Notes: generated by a model not told the origin, from the sequence alone. 64,000 bases of DNA from Leptodactylus fallax (GCA_947044405.1 CAMRHE010000332.1:868001-932000); one strand, 5' to 3'; positions 23,716 to 39,591 are shown, counted from the first letter of the stretch. Translations and numbers: made by a program.

Positions 23716-26700
23716 TACACACCCACACCCGCACATCTACACACACAACTCCGCTCCATATACATCATACACACACAGCTCTGCTCCATACACATCATAC
23801 ACACACAGCTCTGCTCCATACACATCATACACACACAGCTCTGCCCAACACGCATCCACACCACTCTGCCCATCCCATACACACACAGCTCTGCTCCATA
23901 CACATCACACACACAACTCCGCTCCATACACATCATACACACACAGCTCTGCTCCATACACATCACACACACAACTCCGCTCCATACACATCATACACAC
24001 ACAGCTCTGCTCCATACACATCATACACACACAGCTCTGCTCCATACACATCATACACACACAGCTCTGCTCCAACACATCATACACACACGGCCGCTCC
24101 ATACCACTACACACACAGCTCTGCTCCATACACATCATACACACACGGCTCTGCTCCATACACATCACACACACGGCTCTGCTCCATACACATCATACAC
24201 ACACGGCTCTGCTCCACCTCACACAGCTCGCTCCGCCGCTACACACACAGCTCTGCTCCATACACATCAACACACACAGCTCTGCTCCATACACATCATA
24301 CACACACGGCTCTGCTCCGTACACATCATACACACACAGCTCTGCTCCATACACGTCATACACACACAGCTCTGCTCCATACACATCTCACACACAGCTC
24401 TGCTCCATACACACACAGCTCTGCTCCATACACGTCATACACACACAGCTCTGCTCCATACACATCATACACACACAGCTCTGCTCCATACACGTCATAC
24501 ACACACAGCTCTGCTCCATACACGTCATACACACACGGCTCTGCTCCATACACGTCATACACACACGGCTCTGCCCCATACACGTCATACACACACGGCT
24601 CTGCTCCATACACATCACACACACACAGCTCTGCTCCATACACATCATACACACAGTTCTGCTCCATACACGTCATACACACACGGCTCTGCTCCATACA
24701 CGTCATACACACACAGCTCTGCTCCATACACGTCATACACACACGGCTCTGCTCCATACACATCATACACACACAGCTCTGCTCCATACACATCATACAC
24801 ACACAGCTCTGCTCTATACACGTCATACACACACAGCTCTGCTCTATACACATCATACACACACAGCTCTGCTCCATATACATCATACACACACAGCTCT
24901 GCTCCATACACGTCATACACACACAGCTCTGCTCCATACACATCATACACACACAGCTCTGCTCCATACACATCATACACACACAGCTCTGCTCCATACA
25001 CATTATATACACACACGGCTCTGCTCCATACACATCATACACACACGGCTCTGCTCCATACACATCATACACACACGGCTCTGCTCCATACACATCATAC
25101 ACACACAGCTCTGCTCCATACACGTCATACACACACAGCTCTGCTCCATACACGTCATACACACACAGCTCTGCTCCATACACATCATACACACACAGCT
25201 CTGCTCCATACACATCATACACACACGGCTCTGCTCCATACACATCATACACACACAGCTCTGCTCCATACACGTCATACACACACAGCTCTGCTCCATA
25301 CACATCATCACACACAGCTCTGCTCCAACACGCCCCCGCTCGCCCCCATCACACACACGGCTCTGCTCCATACACATCATACACACACAGCTCTGCTCCA
25401 TACACATCATACACACACGGCTCTGCTCCATACACATCATACACACACAGCTCTGCTCCATACACATCATACACACACAGCTCTGCTCCATACACATCAT
25501 ACACACACAGCTCTGCTCCATACACGTACATACACACACAGCTCTGCTCCATACACGTCATACACACACAGCTCTGCTCCATACACGTCATACACACACA
25601 GCTCTGCTCCATACACATCATACACACACGGCTCTGCTCCATACACATCACACACACACAGCTCTGCTCCATACACATCATACACACACAGCTCTACCCA
25701 CACGTCATACACACACAGCTCTGCTCCATACACATCACACACACGGCTCTGCTCCATACACGTCATACACACACGGCTCTGCTCCATACACGTCATACAC
25801 ACACGGCTCTGCTCCATACACGTCATACACACACAGCTCTGCTCCATACACATCATACACACACAGCTCTGCTCCATACACATCATACACACACAGCTCT
25901 GCTCCATACACGTCATACACACACAGCTCTGCTCTATACACATCATACACACACAGCTCTGCTCCATACACGTCATACACACACGGCTCTGCTCCATACA
26001 CGTCATACACACACAGCTCTGCTCCGTACACATCATACACACACAGCTCTGCTCCATACACATCATACACACACAGCTCTGCTCCATACACATACATACA
26101 CACACGGCTCTGCTCCATACACATCATACACACACGGCTCTGCTCCATACACATCATACACACACGGCTCTGCTCCATACACATCATACACACACAGCTC
26201 TGCTCCATACACGTCATACACACACAGCTCTGCTCCCCGCATACCCCCCGCCCCCCAACACACACAGCTCTGCTCCATACACATCATACACACACAGCTC
26301 TGCTCCACACACGTCATACACACACAGCTCTGCTCCATACACATCATACACACACAGCTCTGCTCCATACACATCATACACACACAGCTCTGCTCCATAC
26401 ACGTCATACACACACGGCTCTGCTCCATACACGTCATACACACACAGCTCTGCTCCATACACATCATCACACACACAGCTCTGCTCCACACACGTCATAC
26501 ACACACAGCTCTGCTACCACACACAGCCGTCGTACACGACACACGGCTCTGCTCCATACACATCACACACACGGCTCTGCTCCATACACATCATACACAC
26601 ACAGCTCTGCTCCATACACATCATACACACACAGCTCTGCTCCATACACATTCATACACACACAGCTCTGCTCCATACACGTCATACACACACGGCTCTG

Positions 26701-28424
26701 CTCCATACACATCATACACACACGGGCCACACACATCACACACACAGTTCTGCTCCATACACGTCATACACACACGGCTCTGCTCCATACACGTCATACA
26801 CACACAGCTCTGCTCCATACACATCATACACACACAGCTCTGCTCCATACACGTCATACACACACGGCTCTGCTCCATACACATCATACACACACAGCTC
26901 TGCTCCATACACGTCATACACACACGGCTCTGCTCCATACACATCATACACACAGCTCTGCTCCATACACATCATACACACACAGCTCTGCTCCATACAC
27001 ATCATACACACACAGCTCTGCTCTATACACATCATACACACACAGCTCTGCTCCATACACGTCATACACACACAGCTCTGCTCCATACACATCATACACA
27101 CACAGCTCTGCTCCATACACATCATACACACACAGCTCTGCTCCATACACATCATACACACACAGCTCTGCTCCATACACATACATACACACACAGCTCT
27201 GCCCAAAATCCATACACCATCATACACACACGGCTCTGCTCCATACACATCATACACACACGGCTCTGCTCCATACACATCATACACACACAGCTCTGCT
27301 CCATACACGTCATACACACACAGCTCTGCTCCATACACATCATACACACACAGCTCTACTCCATACACATCATACACACACAGCTCTGCTCCATACACGT
27401 CATACACACACAGCTCTGCTCCATACACATCATACACACACAGCTCTGCTCCATACACATCATACACACACAGCTCTGCTCCATACACATCATACACACA
27501 CAGCTCTGCTCCATACACATCATACACACACAGTTCTGCTCCATACACATCATACACACAGGCTCTGCTCCATACACATCATACACACACAGCTCTGCTC
27601 CATACACATCATACACACACGGCTCTGCTACATACACATCATACACACACGGCTCTGCTACATACACATCATACACACACGGCTCTGCTCCACACACCAT
27701 ACACACACGCTCTGCTCCAAATAATACACACACAGCTCTGCTCCATACACATCATACACACACAGCTCTGCTCCATACACATCATACACACACAGCTCTG
27801 CTCCATACACATCATACACACACGGCTCTGCTCCATACACGTCATACACACACGGCTCTGCTCCATACACGTCATACACACACAGCTCTGCTCCATACAC
27901 GTCATACACACACAGCTCTGCTCCATACACATCATACACACACAGCTCTGCTCCATACACATCATACACACACAGCTCTGCTCCACACTAACACACACAG
28001 CCTGCCCATACACGTCATACACACACAGCTCTGCCCACATCATCCCACGCCCACACATCATACACACACGGCTCTGCTCCATACACGTCATACACACACA
28101 GCTCTGCTCCATACACATCATACACACACAGCTCTGCTCCATACACATCATACACACACAGCTCTGCTCCATACACATCATACACACACAGCTCTGCTCC
28201 ATACACATCATACACACACAGCTCTGCTCCATACACGTCATACACACACGGCTCTGCTCCATACACATCATACACACACAGCTCTGCTCCATACACGTCA
28301 TACACACACAGCTCTGCTCCATACACGTCATCACACACAGCTCTGCTCGCATCACACGATCATACACACACAGCTCTGCTCCGTACACATCATACACACA
28401 CAGCTCTGCTACATCCACACTGTA
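23716..28424 (+). repeat. 30-bp minisatellite, array 2 (largest)
   Basis: About 156 units of the same 30-bp repeat as array 1, upstream of gene B. It is interrupted by scattered degenerate, C-rich or shortened units (for example about 24215-24240, 25325-25355, 26233-26262, 26515-26540, 28030-28055), unlike the cleaner array 1. Frames of nearly 1600 codons are open, but they encode only the repeated decapeptide. I do not call them genes. Confidence 0.95.
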
Positions 28425-28644
28425 ACTACATCCTGACCCTGACACGTACACTTCAGCTCATCCAGCAGTGACCACAACCAGCACAGCAGAGTCCTGTATA
28501 CACTGAGCAGTAACCTGGTAACACCTCATCATGTGATCACTTGGCTCCTCCCACACATGGGACTGATCACATGATGGTGACATCATCACAGGTCCTGTAA
28601 CTGAAGGGGAAGTATATATACAGTATACAGCAGTACAGGAGGAG
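28425..28644 (+). promoter_or_regulatory. Putative promoter / noncoding first exon of gene B
   Basis: Counterpart of 6609-6806. It carries CTCCTCCCACAC, GATCACATGA, TGACATCATCACAGG and AAGTATATATAC, and ends at the donor GGAGGAG then GTATGTGTG (intron from 28645). The coding exon acceptor is at 30375. The conserved position next to every zinc-finger gene supports a 5' regulatory or UTR role; the transcription start is unknown. Confidence 0.5.
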
Positions 28645-28656
28645 GTATGTGTGTAG

Positions 28657-28945
28657 AGTTTTGATGCTTTTGACTCACCGAGTCTTGAGACAGCAAAAGG
28701 GATTTTAGCCAAGCCAGTATCACTTATCTGCATACAGCGCCGTTTCGGGGATTTTTGTCCCTCATCAGTGCAGAGCAAAGTGTACTGGCTGGCTTTGTGG
28801 GAGGCAATGAGTGGGTTATGGACAGGGACATCTCTCCTTGAGGAGAGCACCAGTCCGTGAGTCAAAAGCAAACTGAGGATCTGTTACATCCAACAGAGGG
28901 CGCATGAGCTCCCAGCTCCTTTCCCATAATGCCTTGTGATATGTA
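28657..28945. mobile_element. Interspersed repeat inserted in the gene B 5' intron
   Basis: About 290 bp absent from unit 1, flanked on both sides by TATGTGTGT (about 28646 and 28940), which looks like a target-site duplication. It contains GCGCCGTTTCGGGGATTTTT and CCCTCATCAGTGC, a sequence I remember as a dispersed amphibian repeat without being able to name the family. Confidence 0.55.
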
Positions 28946-30375
28946 TGTGTGTGTTATATACAGTATATATATACTGTATGTATAGTCACCGTCTGTCAGG
29001 ATCACTGCGCCACATGTAACATTAACCCCGTCATTTATTATCAAAGCTGTTTTAACAAAAAAATGTATTTCTGTGATTTAAGGGACAGAACTATTTTAAC
29101 TTTTTAGCCGTACAAGGGATTTTTTTATGTTATGAGTAATTTGTTTTTGTTTTTTTTTACTTAGTCATTAGTTTTTTATTAACACTTTTTTTGACGGGAA
29201 TAACAGAAAAGCAATATGGCCGGTGATTCTGTGGTGTTTGTGTTATGTTTTATGCCGTGCAGTGTACATAGGGGTCAGCACGACTGAGACAATTTCATAT
29301 ATGTGTGTATTTTTTTAAGAATATTACAAAATAGAACAACTTTTTATGGCAATCGTTTTTTTTTGTTTTTTTTATTGTGCAAATTTTTTAAGAAACTTTT
29401 TTTTTTTTTTAAATTCCCTCCTAGGACTCTTTGCAATATTTGAGGTCTTATCTAAATTCTTCTTCCCTCTTTAGGCATTCCTTTTCCACGAAATCCTGGA
29501 CTTCATAAGAGCAAATTTTTGAAAAATAATACAGATGTGCTCCATTTTGCGGTCCACGGAGCTTCCTTAAGGCCAGAGCCTCATGTGGCGTAAATGCTGA
29601 GGAAAAAAACGCAGTGTCTTACAGTCACATCAAAGTGGATAGGATTCTAACAAATCCCATCCCCACTTTGCGGGATAAAACAGGGTGCGAACACGTGGCG
29701 ATTTCCAAAAACATTGCAGTTTTGGAAATCGCAGTATTTCAATTATATCCATGGAAACGCCGGCAGTTTCCCTATAGATATAATGGAAGCAGAAAGTCCG
29801 CAGAGAAAACCTCTGAACTTTCTGTGCAAAGTGCTGCGGAAACAACCGTGATGCAGGACGCCACGTGGGACCTTAGCCTCAAGTCTTTGGGTCTGTGGCA
29901 ATCACGGACCGCACATGGATGCCATCTTGGTGCTATCCCTTTTTCATGGACCCACAGACAATAGAAAAGTATAATGTCTGCGATTCACAAGTTCACAATT
30001 GTCTATTATGGAACCCTTCACTACACGTCACAGACCTCCAGGGTCCTCGGAAAAACAAAACCTGTAGACTGAGTGGGTGTTAAATTCTGGGCCGCTGCTT
30101 TTATGGTCCTTTTTAGTCCATTTACATCATTGTAAGATAATCATTGATTACAGCCTTGATGCCAATATGAAGGTCATGTGACCATGGCGGCCCACGATTG
30201 GCTGTAGCTCGCTTGTGAATAATACGGCATACTTTGAAACTACTTTAATCAAATAAGGTTGAAATGTCCTGACAAGCCAAACATCTCCTGTAACATATTA
30301 TAGAAAGAGGAAACAACAAATACACTTTATCATCTCCTCACATATTTTATCTTAGTTATATTTTTATCCATTCAG
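28946..30375 (+). other. Remainder of the putative 5'-UTR intron of gene B
   Basis: It matches unit 1 at 6830-8208. There is no coding gene, and it is AT-rich with poly-T tracts. It ends in ATCCATTCAG (30366-30375), the probable acceptor for the exon carrying the start codon. Confidence 0.5.
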
Positions 30376-30391
30376 GTTCCTACAATACAAG

Positions 30392-33300
30392 ATGAAGAGA
30401 GACAGAGGCAAGATGGCAGAAAGTCTAATAAATCTCACCCTAGAGATACTGTACCAGCTTACTGGAGAGGTGAGAGATTCTGATGATGTCACATTACATC
30501 ATTCTTATCTATAGTAATAACAGATGATATGACTGGAGAGGTGAGAGATTCTGATGATGTCACATTACATCATTCTTATCTATAGTAATAACAGATGATA
30601 TGACTGGAGAGGTGAGAGATTCTGATGATGTCACATTACATCATTCTTATCTATAGTAATAACAGATGATATGACTGGAGAGGTGAGAGATTCTGATGAT
30701 GTCACATTACATCATTCTTCTCTATAGTAATAACAGATGATATGACTGGAGAGGTGAGACATTCTGATGATGTCACATTACATCATTCTTATCTATAGTA
30801 ATAACAGATGATATGACTGGAGAGGTGAGAGATTCTGATGATGTCACATGACATCATTCTTATCTATAGTAATAACAGATGATATGACTGGAGAGGTGAG
30901 AGATTCTGATGATATCACATTACATCATTCTTATCTATAGTAATAACAGATGATATGACTGGAGAGGTGAGAGATTCTGATGATGTCACATTACATCATT
31001 CTTATCTATAGTAATAACAGATGATATGACTGGAGAGGTGAGGGACTCTGGACATGTATGTAGTGATATTTATTAATGTGTCTCTCCATAAACAGGATTA
31101 CACAGTAGTGAAGAAGACCTCTAGTGGGCGCTGTCAGGCTCCTGTGTCTGAAGGATGGGGGAGAACCCTGAGCCCAATCCCGGGGCCTCCACCTCACTCC
31201 CTGATACATGAGGAGATCAATGGACAGAAGATCCTAGAACTCACCAACAAGATGATTGAGCTGCTGACTGGAGAGGTGACACTGCTGGGAATGCTGGGAC
31301 ATTATACAGGAGCTATGAAGGGATCTGGTGATGACTGTATCATTGTGTTGTCAGGTTCCTATAAGGTGTCAGGATGTCACTGTCTATTTCTCCATGGAGG
31401 AGTGGGAGTATTTAGAAGGACACAAAGATGTGTACAAGGAGGTGATGATGGAGGATCAGCAGCCCCTCACATCAGCAGGTAATAGACATGACTAAATACA
31501 CACGGCCTCTCATTATCTGTATGGAAAGAATGAATTCAGTCCCTGTATGTGTTTCCTCCAGTTCCATCCAGTAAGAGAACATCAGCGGAGAGATGTCCCA
31601 GTCCTCTTCTAGCACAGGATTGTAAGGAAGAAAATGTCTTTCCCCAGGATGATCAGGTAGATGGAGATAAGGTGACATGAAATCTTCCCTCTGCCCTGTA
31701 GAAGGGCTGTGAAGGTCTCGGGGTCAGTCTGGTTTTATCCCACAGTATTAGATGTTTCCTACTTGTGTAATGAGAAAGGTGGAGATGGCAGGATAAAGCT
31801 GACCATAGACATGACATGTTGTCTGGATCTTCTCACAGTTTTCTGGCTATGGAGGCTGCTGGTTGGAATAAGGAGCCAACATGGTGGATTTATCCAGGAG
31901 ACCTGCAGCTATTTGCTCAGATAACTCCTGCTGTCAGTTTTGGTGGTCATGATAATGAATGATCTTTTCTTCTCCTATAAAACCTCCCACGTGACTTCTC
32001 CATCCGTCTGGTGACTTTTACAATATTTCCTTCACAGCTTTTGTATGTGGGTGAAGATCTGAAGAATATTAATGCTCCGGAGACATATGTGAGGGGAGAT
32101 GAGGAGTGTAAGGAGGACATTCCTACAGGGAACCGCACAGGTGAGGAGTCACCACTAAATAGGGGCCTGTTCACATTATGTTTGGCGATCTTGTTGTAAT
32201 GTCCTTTTGTTTTATTATTGGATCTGTAGGTGTTTATTGGAGCTTCATGTATAACAGTGTTCAGGTGTTTCCATTTCTCAAATTTGCGTCAGGATTTGTT
32301 TGTCCATACGATAGATACGATTTCTTACACCTACAGGCACATCTCAATAAATTAGAATATCTTTGAAACGTTTATTTCTTTCAGTAATTAAATTAAAAAA
32401 GTGACCTCCTATATTTTCTAGATTCTTTACACACAGAGTCTTCTATTTCAAGTGTTTTATTTCTGTAAATGTTGATTATGAATTACAGGAAATGAAAACC
32501 CAAATCTAAGAAAATTAGAATATTGTAAAAAAGTTCAGTATTGTTAATTCAGCGTCACCTGCCAAGGTTTCCTAAGCCTTTAAATGGTCCCTCAGTCTGG
32601 TTCAGTAGGACACACAATCATGGAAGACGCTGATTATGGATTGTATTACTGAATCACTGAAATGAAGGAACGTTTCAAAAATATTCAAATTTTATTGAGA
32701 TGCTCCTGTATGTTGTACACTCTATAAGGAGCTTACATTCAGATTCTGTCAAAAAATTTGGAAAAGATAGCAGAGCTGCTTGGCTAAGTGCAGATTTATC
32801 TGCTACAGGTAGAACAGGCTATATAAATTACACATAGAAAAATCTCATAGTAATCCACTTGTGTACCTAACATGAAGGATTCTGCCCCATTGCTGTTATT
32901 CCCCCAATAACAACAAAAACAAGTACAATAAACCTGAATTAGATAAATGACTGGTATAGATGACAAAAAGTCCCGGCCCATTAGAGCTTACAATATAAGG
33001 GAAGTCGAAAACTGCCTTATGTTATAGATTTTCCCATCTTTTGGATTTCTGGAATGTTTGTGAGATCTTGACATGAAAACACATGCTTTCCATTTTACAC
33101 ATTTTCTCCAGCCATCTATAGGTATCTGTTGTCAGTTCATCCATTAAAAGATGGACCAGTAGATCTTTTCAGTGGCCACCTCACTTATTTATAAGTTAGA
33201 TTTTTTCAGAGCAGAAACACAGGCTTAGGGGGATCACACTGGGGAAGGTTAGCACTCCATCATACACTAATCTTATCCTCAGGCTGGTGAGAAGATGTTC

Positions 33301-34533
33301 TTGTATTTAAAGAGGTTGTCAAGGATAAATAATATTTTCTAATTAGGCTGGGGGAGGTGAAGGGAAAAAAAAAAACAACATACTCATCTGTCCCCGATGT
33401 TCCGTTGTAATTTGTATGGATGTTTTATATTGCTATGTAATAAAGTGTGAAAATAAATTATTTTATAAAAAACAATTGTTTTATTTTTGGTAGATTTCTG
33501 TACCAGGAGCTCAGAGGGACATCTCATATCTACAGATTATAAAGCAGATGATGGTGGTATCACACAAGATACATATGAAGAACATGTCATTATTCCAGAT
33601 ATACCCTCAGCCCTTCACAGCAAAGACCTGTCATGTGATGCTTTTATACAGGTCCTGTCTTTTGATACTTCACAGATTGTTAAGGACGTTAAAAGCTGCA
33701 GAAGCATTGTTCAACATCACACAGGGGAGAAGCCATATTCATGTCCAGAATGTGGGAAATGTTTTAACCACAAATCAGGTCTTGTAATACATCAGAGAAT
33801 TCACACAGGGGAAAAGCCATTTTCATGTTCAGAATGTGGAAAATGTTTTTACCAGAAATCACATCTTGTTACACATCAGAGAATTCACACAGGGGAGAAG
33901 CCATATTTATGTTCAGAATGTGGGAAATGTTGCAGCAATAAATCAGATCTTGTTAGACATCAGAGAATTCACACAGGGGAGAAACAATTTTCATGTTCAC
34001 CATGTGGGAAACATTTTTATAACAAATCAGATCTTGTTAGACATCAGAGAATTCATACAGGAGAGAAGCCATATTCATGTTTAGAATGTGGAAAATGTTT
34101 TGTCCAGAAATCAGTTCTTGTTGCACATCAGAGACTTCATACAGGAGAGAAACCATTCTCATGCTTAGAATGTGGGAAATGTTTTTACCAGAAATCACAT
34201 CTTGTTACACATCAGAGAATTCACACAGGAGAGAAGCCATTCTCATGTTCAGAATGTGGTAAACGTTGCAGTGATAAATCAGCTCTTGGTAGACATCAAA
34301 GGATTCATACTGGGGAGAAGCCATTTTCATGTACACAATGTGGGAAACATTTCCATGACAAATCAAATCTTGTCAAACATGAGAGAATTCACACAAAGGA
34401 GAAGATCTTTTCTTGCTCAGAATGTGGGAAATGTTTTTATCAGAAATCATATCTTGTTAGACATCAGAGAATTCACACAGGGGAGAAGCCATTTTCAGGC
34501 CCAGAATGTGTAAAGTTTTTAAGTTCCACCTAA
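30392..34533 (+). CDS. KRAB-type C2H2 zinc-finger protein B, 9 fingers
   Basis: Intact six-exon model: 30392-30469, 31096-31275, 31355-31478, 31562-31656, 32038-32140 and 33494-34533, giving 539 aa. All junctions follow GT-AG and keep frame. Residues 1-86 form the N-terminal region of frog oocyte-type zinc-finger proteins, with two LTGE-ending segments (ILYQLTGE and MIELLTGE). Residues 87-127 are KRAB-like ([19 protein letters not shown]), a class often linked to repression. Nine C2H2 fingers run from about residue 277 to 527 with TGEKP linkers. A tenth finger is cut short, its first cysteine replaced by glycine (FSGPECVKF). Expected role: nuclear DNA binding; the target is unknown. Relative to gene A it has two extra fingers (numbers 2 and 3). 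The exon-1 ATG is the first in-frame ATG after the acceptor at 30375. Confidence 0.9.
30461..31046 (+). repeat. 71-bp intronic minisatellite of gene B
   Basis: Eight 71-bp units from 30461 (inside exon 1) to 31028, plus a partial unit. Each carries GGAGAG followed by GTGAGA, identical to the functional exon-1 donor, so the intron contains eight further donor-like sites before exon 2 at 31096. Confidence 0.95.
32331..32711. mobile_element. Tc1/mariner-type MITE in intron 5 of gene B
   Basis: About 380 bp bounded by ACAGGCACATCTCAATAAAT and, on the other side, the complement of ACAGGAGCATCTCAATAAAA, each next to TA. No transposase frame remains. It is absent from gene A. Confidence 0.75.
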
Positions 34534-34706
34534 GGAAACAAACTACTTTACGTATTTATGTTCTCTTATATATTTGCGTTTGAAGTATTTTATGAATTCT
34601 CATTGGACTATTAAAAACTGTTTTCAATAAGAAGAATGTGATAAAATAATAATGGACCATTTACCGGAACTTGATATGATGAGATAATAAATAATAGATA
34701 CCACCG

Positions 34707-34712
34707 AATAAA
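34707..34712 (+). promoter_or_regulatory. Candidate polyadenylation signal, gene B
   Basis: An AATAAA lies 174 bp after the stop, in the same position as the gene A signal. A second AATAAA is at 34686-34691. Confidence 0.35.
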
Positions 34713-35035
34713 GAAACCAGAACAGTGTAACACCTTTAATATCTAAGCCCACGTAACCAAATCAGTCCTTGGATGGTCCAGTGAAATCAAGGCCAAGTCC
34801 ATATAAATCCATTTATAGCCATTTCTGATCGATCACCTGTACCCTCCAAACATCAGTGTGATGGTTGGATCTAGGAGGTTTACTTCTATCTTTGGTGGTC
34901 TAAGTTTATCCACTCGAGGATCCACTAACATATTACGATCCCCCTTACAAATGACGGCTGTATCCGGATAGGAGAAATTCCATAAGCCAAAATAGGTAAA
35001 GTAAATGCTGAACAACACATAGGGCATTCAGATAC

Positions 35036-35286
35036 AGGTAGTCCTCGGGTTACGACGGTCTCGAGTTACGTCGTTTCGTGGTTACGACGCCTTATTCCGA
35101 CCTATGTGTTTAAATAATTATGTAGGGTACTGTGTTAGGATAGGTGTTAGGATAGGCTAAGTGTTTACAGTACAGTACTGTTATTATGGTACAGTACTGT
35201 ATGAACGTATGGTCCGACTTACGTCGAAATTCGGTTTACGACGCCGCGTAAGAACGGATCAACGTCGTAAGTCGAGGACTACCTGT
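35036..35286. mobile_element. Small TA-inserting MITE with CAGGTAGTCCTCG termini
   Basis: About 250 bp starting CAGGTAGTCCTCGGGTTACG and ending in the complement, CGAGGACTACCTG. It sits in sequence that is uninterrupted in unit 1 near 12465, giving a clean empty site. It is noncoding. Termini and TA target suggest a mariner/pogo-related family. Confidence 0.8.
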
Positions 35287-35957
35287 ATTCCATATCAGAG
35301 TAAATACATAAAGTTCCTTTGAGTCTGCCCCAGTTTTTATGGGTCCCCAAGAAAGAGAACTGTGTATTAGAAAGTAGACTCATGTAGACTACGTGTGGTG
35401 TAGATTCATTTTAGGAGCATTGCTCCCATGACATGTGCTGAACCCCAGTAGTGGAGAGGAGAGGTTTTTCTTGTAAAGATTATGGATTATGAGGACTATG
35501 TCATGTATCAAGTGACTTGGTTGTTGATCCCTGTGATAGTCAGCGAGATGGTACAACAGGTCATTTATCATAGCCAATCATCAAACCAAAAGTCCCAGGT
35601 GAGGTATCCAAGAAGAAAGCCAGGATGCAGAACCATAAATTAAAGCAGACTAAAGTGCAAGGCAGAGTCCAGGAACAGAGCGGGGTCATAAACAAGCAAG
35701 TATTATTTATTTCTAGAGCACCATTAACCCCATAGTGCTGTACATATGAAAAAGACTCACATACATAATACAAAAAAACGTGGTGGCAGGAGTTGTGGTT
35801 TAAAGGACAGGGTAGAATCAAAAGTTACCCCAAGGCAGTGGGCATGTGAGACTGGCATAAGTGTGGAGTCTTATCTTTTATTATTTATTAAGTTTTATCT
35901 TTAATAGATAGGTCAGGTAGAAGTGGGTGAAAGATGATAAACTGTTTTCTCCATATT

Positions 35958-36185
35958 GGGTGGCTCAGTGGTTAGGAGCGCTGGAGTCTTGGGTTCGAAT
36001 CCTGCCATGGACAACATCTGCAAGGAGTTTGTATGTTCTCCCCATGTTTGCGTGGGTTTCCTCCCACACTCCAAAGACATCCTGATAGGGAATGTAGCCC
36101 TATATGGGACAGTGACTGACAATGTCTGTAAAGCGCTGTGGAATATGATGGCGCTATATAAGTAAGCATAATAAATAAATTAAAT
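35958..36185 (+). mobile_element. tRNA-derived SINE
   Basis: It begins GGGTGGCTCAGTGGTTAG, a box A-like start, and has a perfect box B, GGTTCGAATCC, near 35992. A body ending in TAAAGCGCTGTGGAATATG and GCGCTATATAAGT is followed by an A-rich tail. Unit 1 lacks it at the matching site (about 13155). Confidence 0.85.
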
Positions 36186-37195
36186 AAAGTAGGAGAAGAA
36201 GACACTCTGGGACAACTCTAGATGGCAGAGTTGTTGAGAATTACAATGGTACTGAAAACCATGGGACACTGAGTTGGCCCAGGCCAAGGTGTAGATGAAA
36301 AAAAGTAGAGGTCCCAGGACTGAGCCTTGAGAGGGCACTGTGAGAAGGTGTGTGAGATAGTAATCAATACGTAATAATCATACAAGGAACATTACAGTTC
36401 TATACACACACACTGCCAGAAAATTAAAAGTTTAGTTACGTTTTAATGGTTAGCACTGGGGTTTGGGGTAAGGAGTTTGTATGTTCTCTCCATGTTTGAT
36501 TGGGTTTCTTACCACACTCCAGAGACTTACTGATAGGCAGAGATGGGTGAACCACTTTGTCATGAGTCAGACTCATCCCAAATATTCCAAATAGTTCAGT
36601 TTTTAACAAAACCAAAGAAATAGCCGTTAGGTAAAAATGGCCTCCGCCAAGTGTTTGACCATAAAATACAGAGGAGACACATGTGTATTACTCAGACACT
36701 GTCTCTGACGTTGTAGCAATATCTGACAGCCTCTCAGCCAAAAGTGGTGGGTGGACTTTACAGTGCTGATGTCATATGCACTATATAAGGTTGTGCACTC
36801 ATGACCAGGCTCTAGTTGCTGTACTGGTGGACATGCAAACGCATCCAAATTCATCTCACTTGATCATACAGAACACAGTTTTGAAAACGCAATAGGGATT
36901 CAAGCAATAGTTAGAGGACTAGGAGAACTTAGTCAGAATCAAGGAATTACACAGGCAGATTAGTGATACAAATCAATAGATGGAACTAGGAGTGAGGTCA
37001 TAGCTGTGCTGCAGCTGCTATATTCCTGCTTCAAACAGAACAGTTAACCCTTTCATTGCCAATAATCTAATTGTCTGTTGTACAATAGACCAGTTTCATC
37101 TATATACAGTCTTTAAACATAATTTTTACTAACAAGACAATCCATTAGTGAAAAATCTTTTGTTAAGGACTTTTTTGGGCAAGAGTTTAGACGTA

Positions 37196-38768
<1,573 letters not shown>

Positions 38769-38769
38769 T

Positions 38770-39560
38770 AAATAAAATTTATAATTAAATACATAGCAGC
38801 TGCTGTTTTAACAGCAAAGTCCTGATTCCATCTATGCTAATTTGAAAAAAACCTCTTGTAATTTCATGAATTATGTAATTTCATAATTTCAAATATTTAC
38901 TGCTTGAGGGTTTTTTTTTGCTGTGCACATATATACACAATAGTGCAAAAAAAATATCCTTTATTTAAACGTTTTTCTTGGTGTGTTGATCGCCCAATAT
39001 ACAATCTATCCTTTGCTAAACTGAAAAAAAAACAAAAAAAAAAACAAACTTTTATTTGACCCCTTCGCACTGGTGACAATTTTTGATTTTCGTTTATGAC
39101 TCCCCGCCTTCCAAACCTTATAACTTTTTTATTTTTCCATTCTCAGAGCCATATGAGGGCTTAATGTTTGCAAGACAAATTGTTCTTCATAATGGTACCA
39201 TTCTGTACAATGTTGTTTTCATGGTCAGAACGAAGAATCCTTTCCATTTCAGAAGATATCCTAGCTTTTTCAGCTGGCAGGCCAGTCACGTCTCCCTATC
39301 TCATCACCTTCCATTTATTGTCCTGCTGCTGATGCTACTCCTAACCACCACTTAGGTAGGCACGTCCAGCGGCCTGGTCCATCATATTATGCCTTGCCAT
39401 ACATGTTGCCACAGCTGCCTACCACCAATGACACCACTCAGCCAGACATGTCCTGTGGCCTGGTCCATTATATTCCACTTTACTACAATACAGTGTGGTG
39501 TGGCATAAAAAAAAAAATTTGGAATTCCCATTTGCTCCCATCAAGGGATTTGCTGTTTTG

Positions 39561-39591
<31 letters not shown>

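Noticed and set aside
23673..28436. Open frames of about 1580 codons in the large 30-bp array
   Set aside because: They consist only of a repeated decapeptide forced by a 30-bp unit without stops. Similar frames exist on both strands and in all four arrays, and nothing suggests protein-coding selection.
28600..28625. TATA box in GAAGTATATATAC
   Set aside because: It lies only about 25-30 bases from the conserved splice donor, leaving almost no room for a first exon, and gene D has lost it. I mention it as a conserved motif but not as a proven TATA box.
35958..36030. tRNA gene
   Set aside because: Box A and box B are present, but the sequence continues into a SINE body and tail, and I could not fit a complete cloverleaf.
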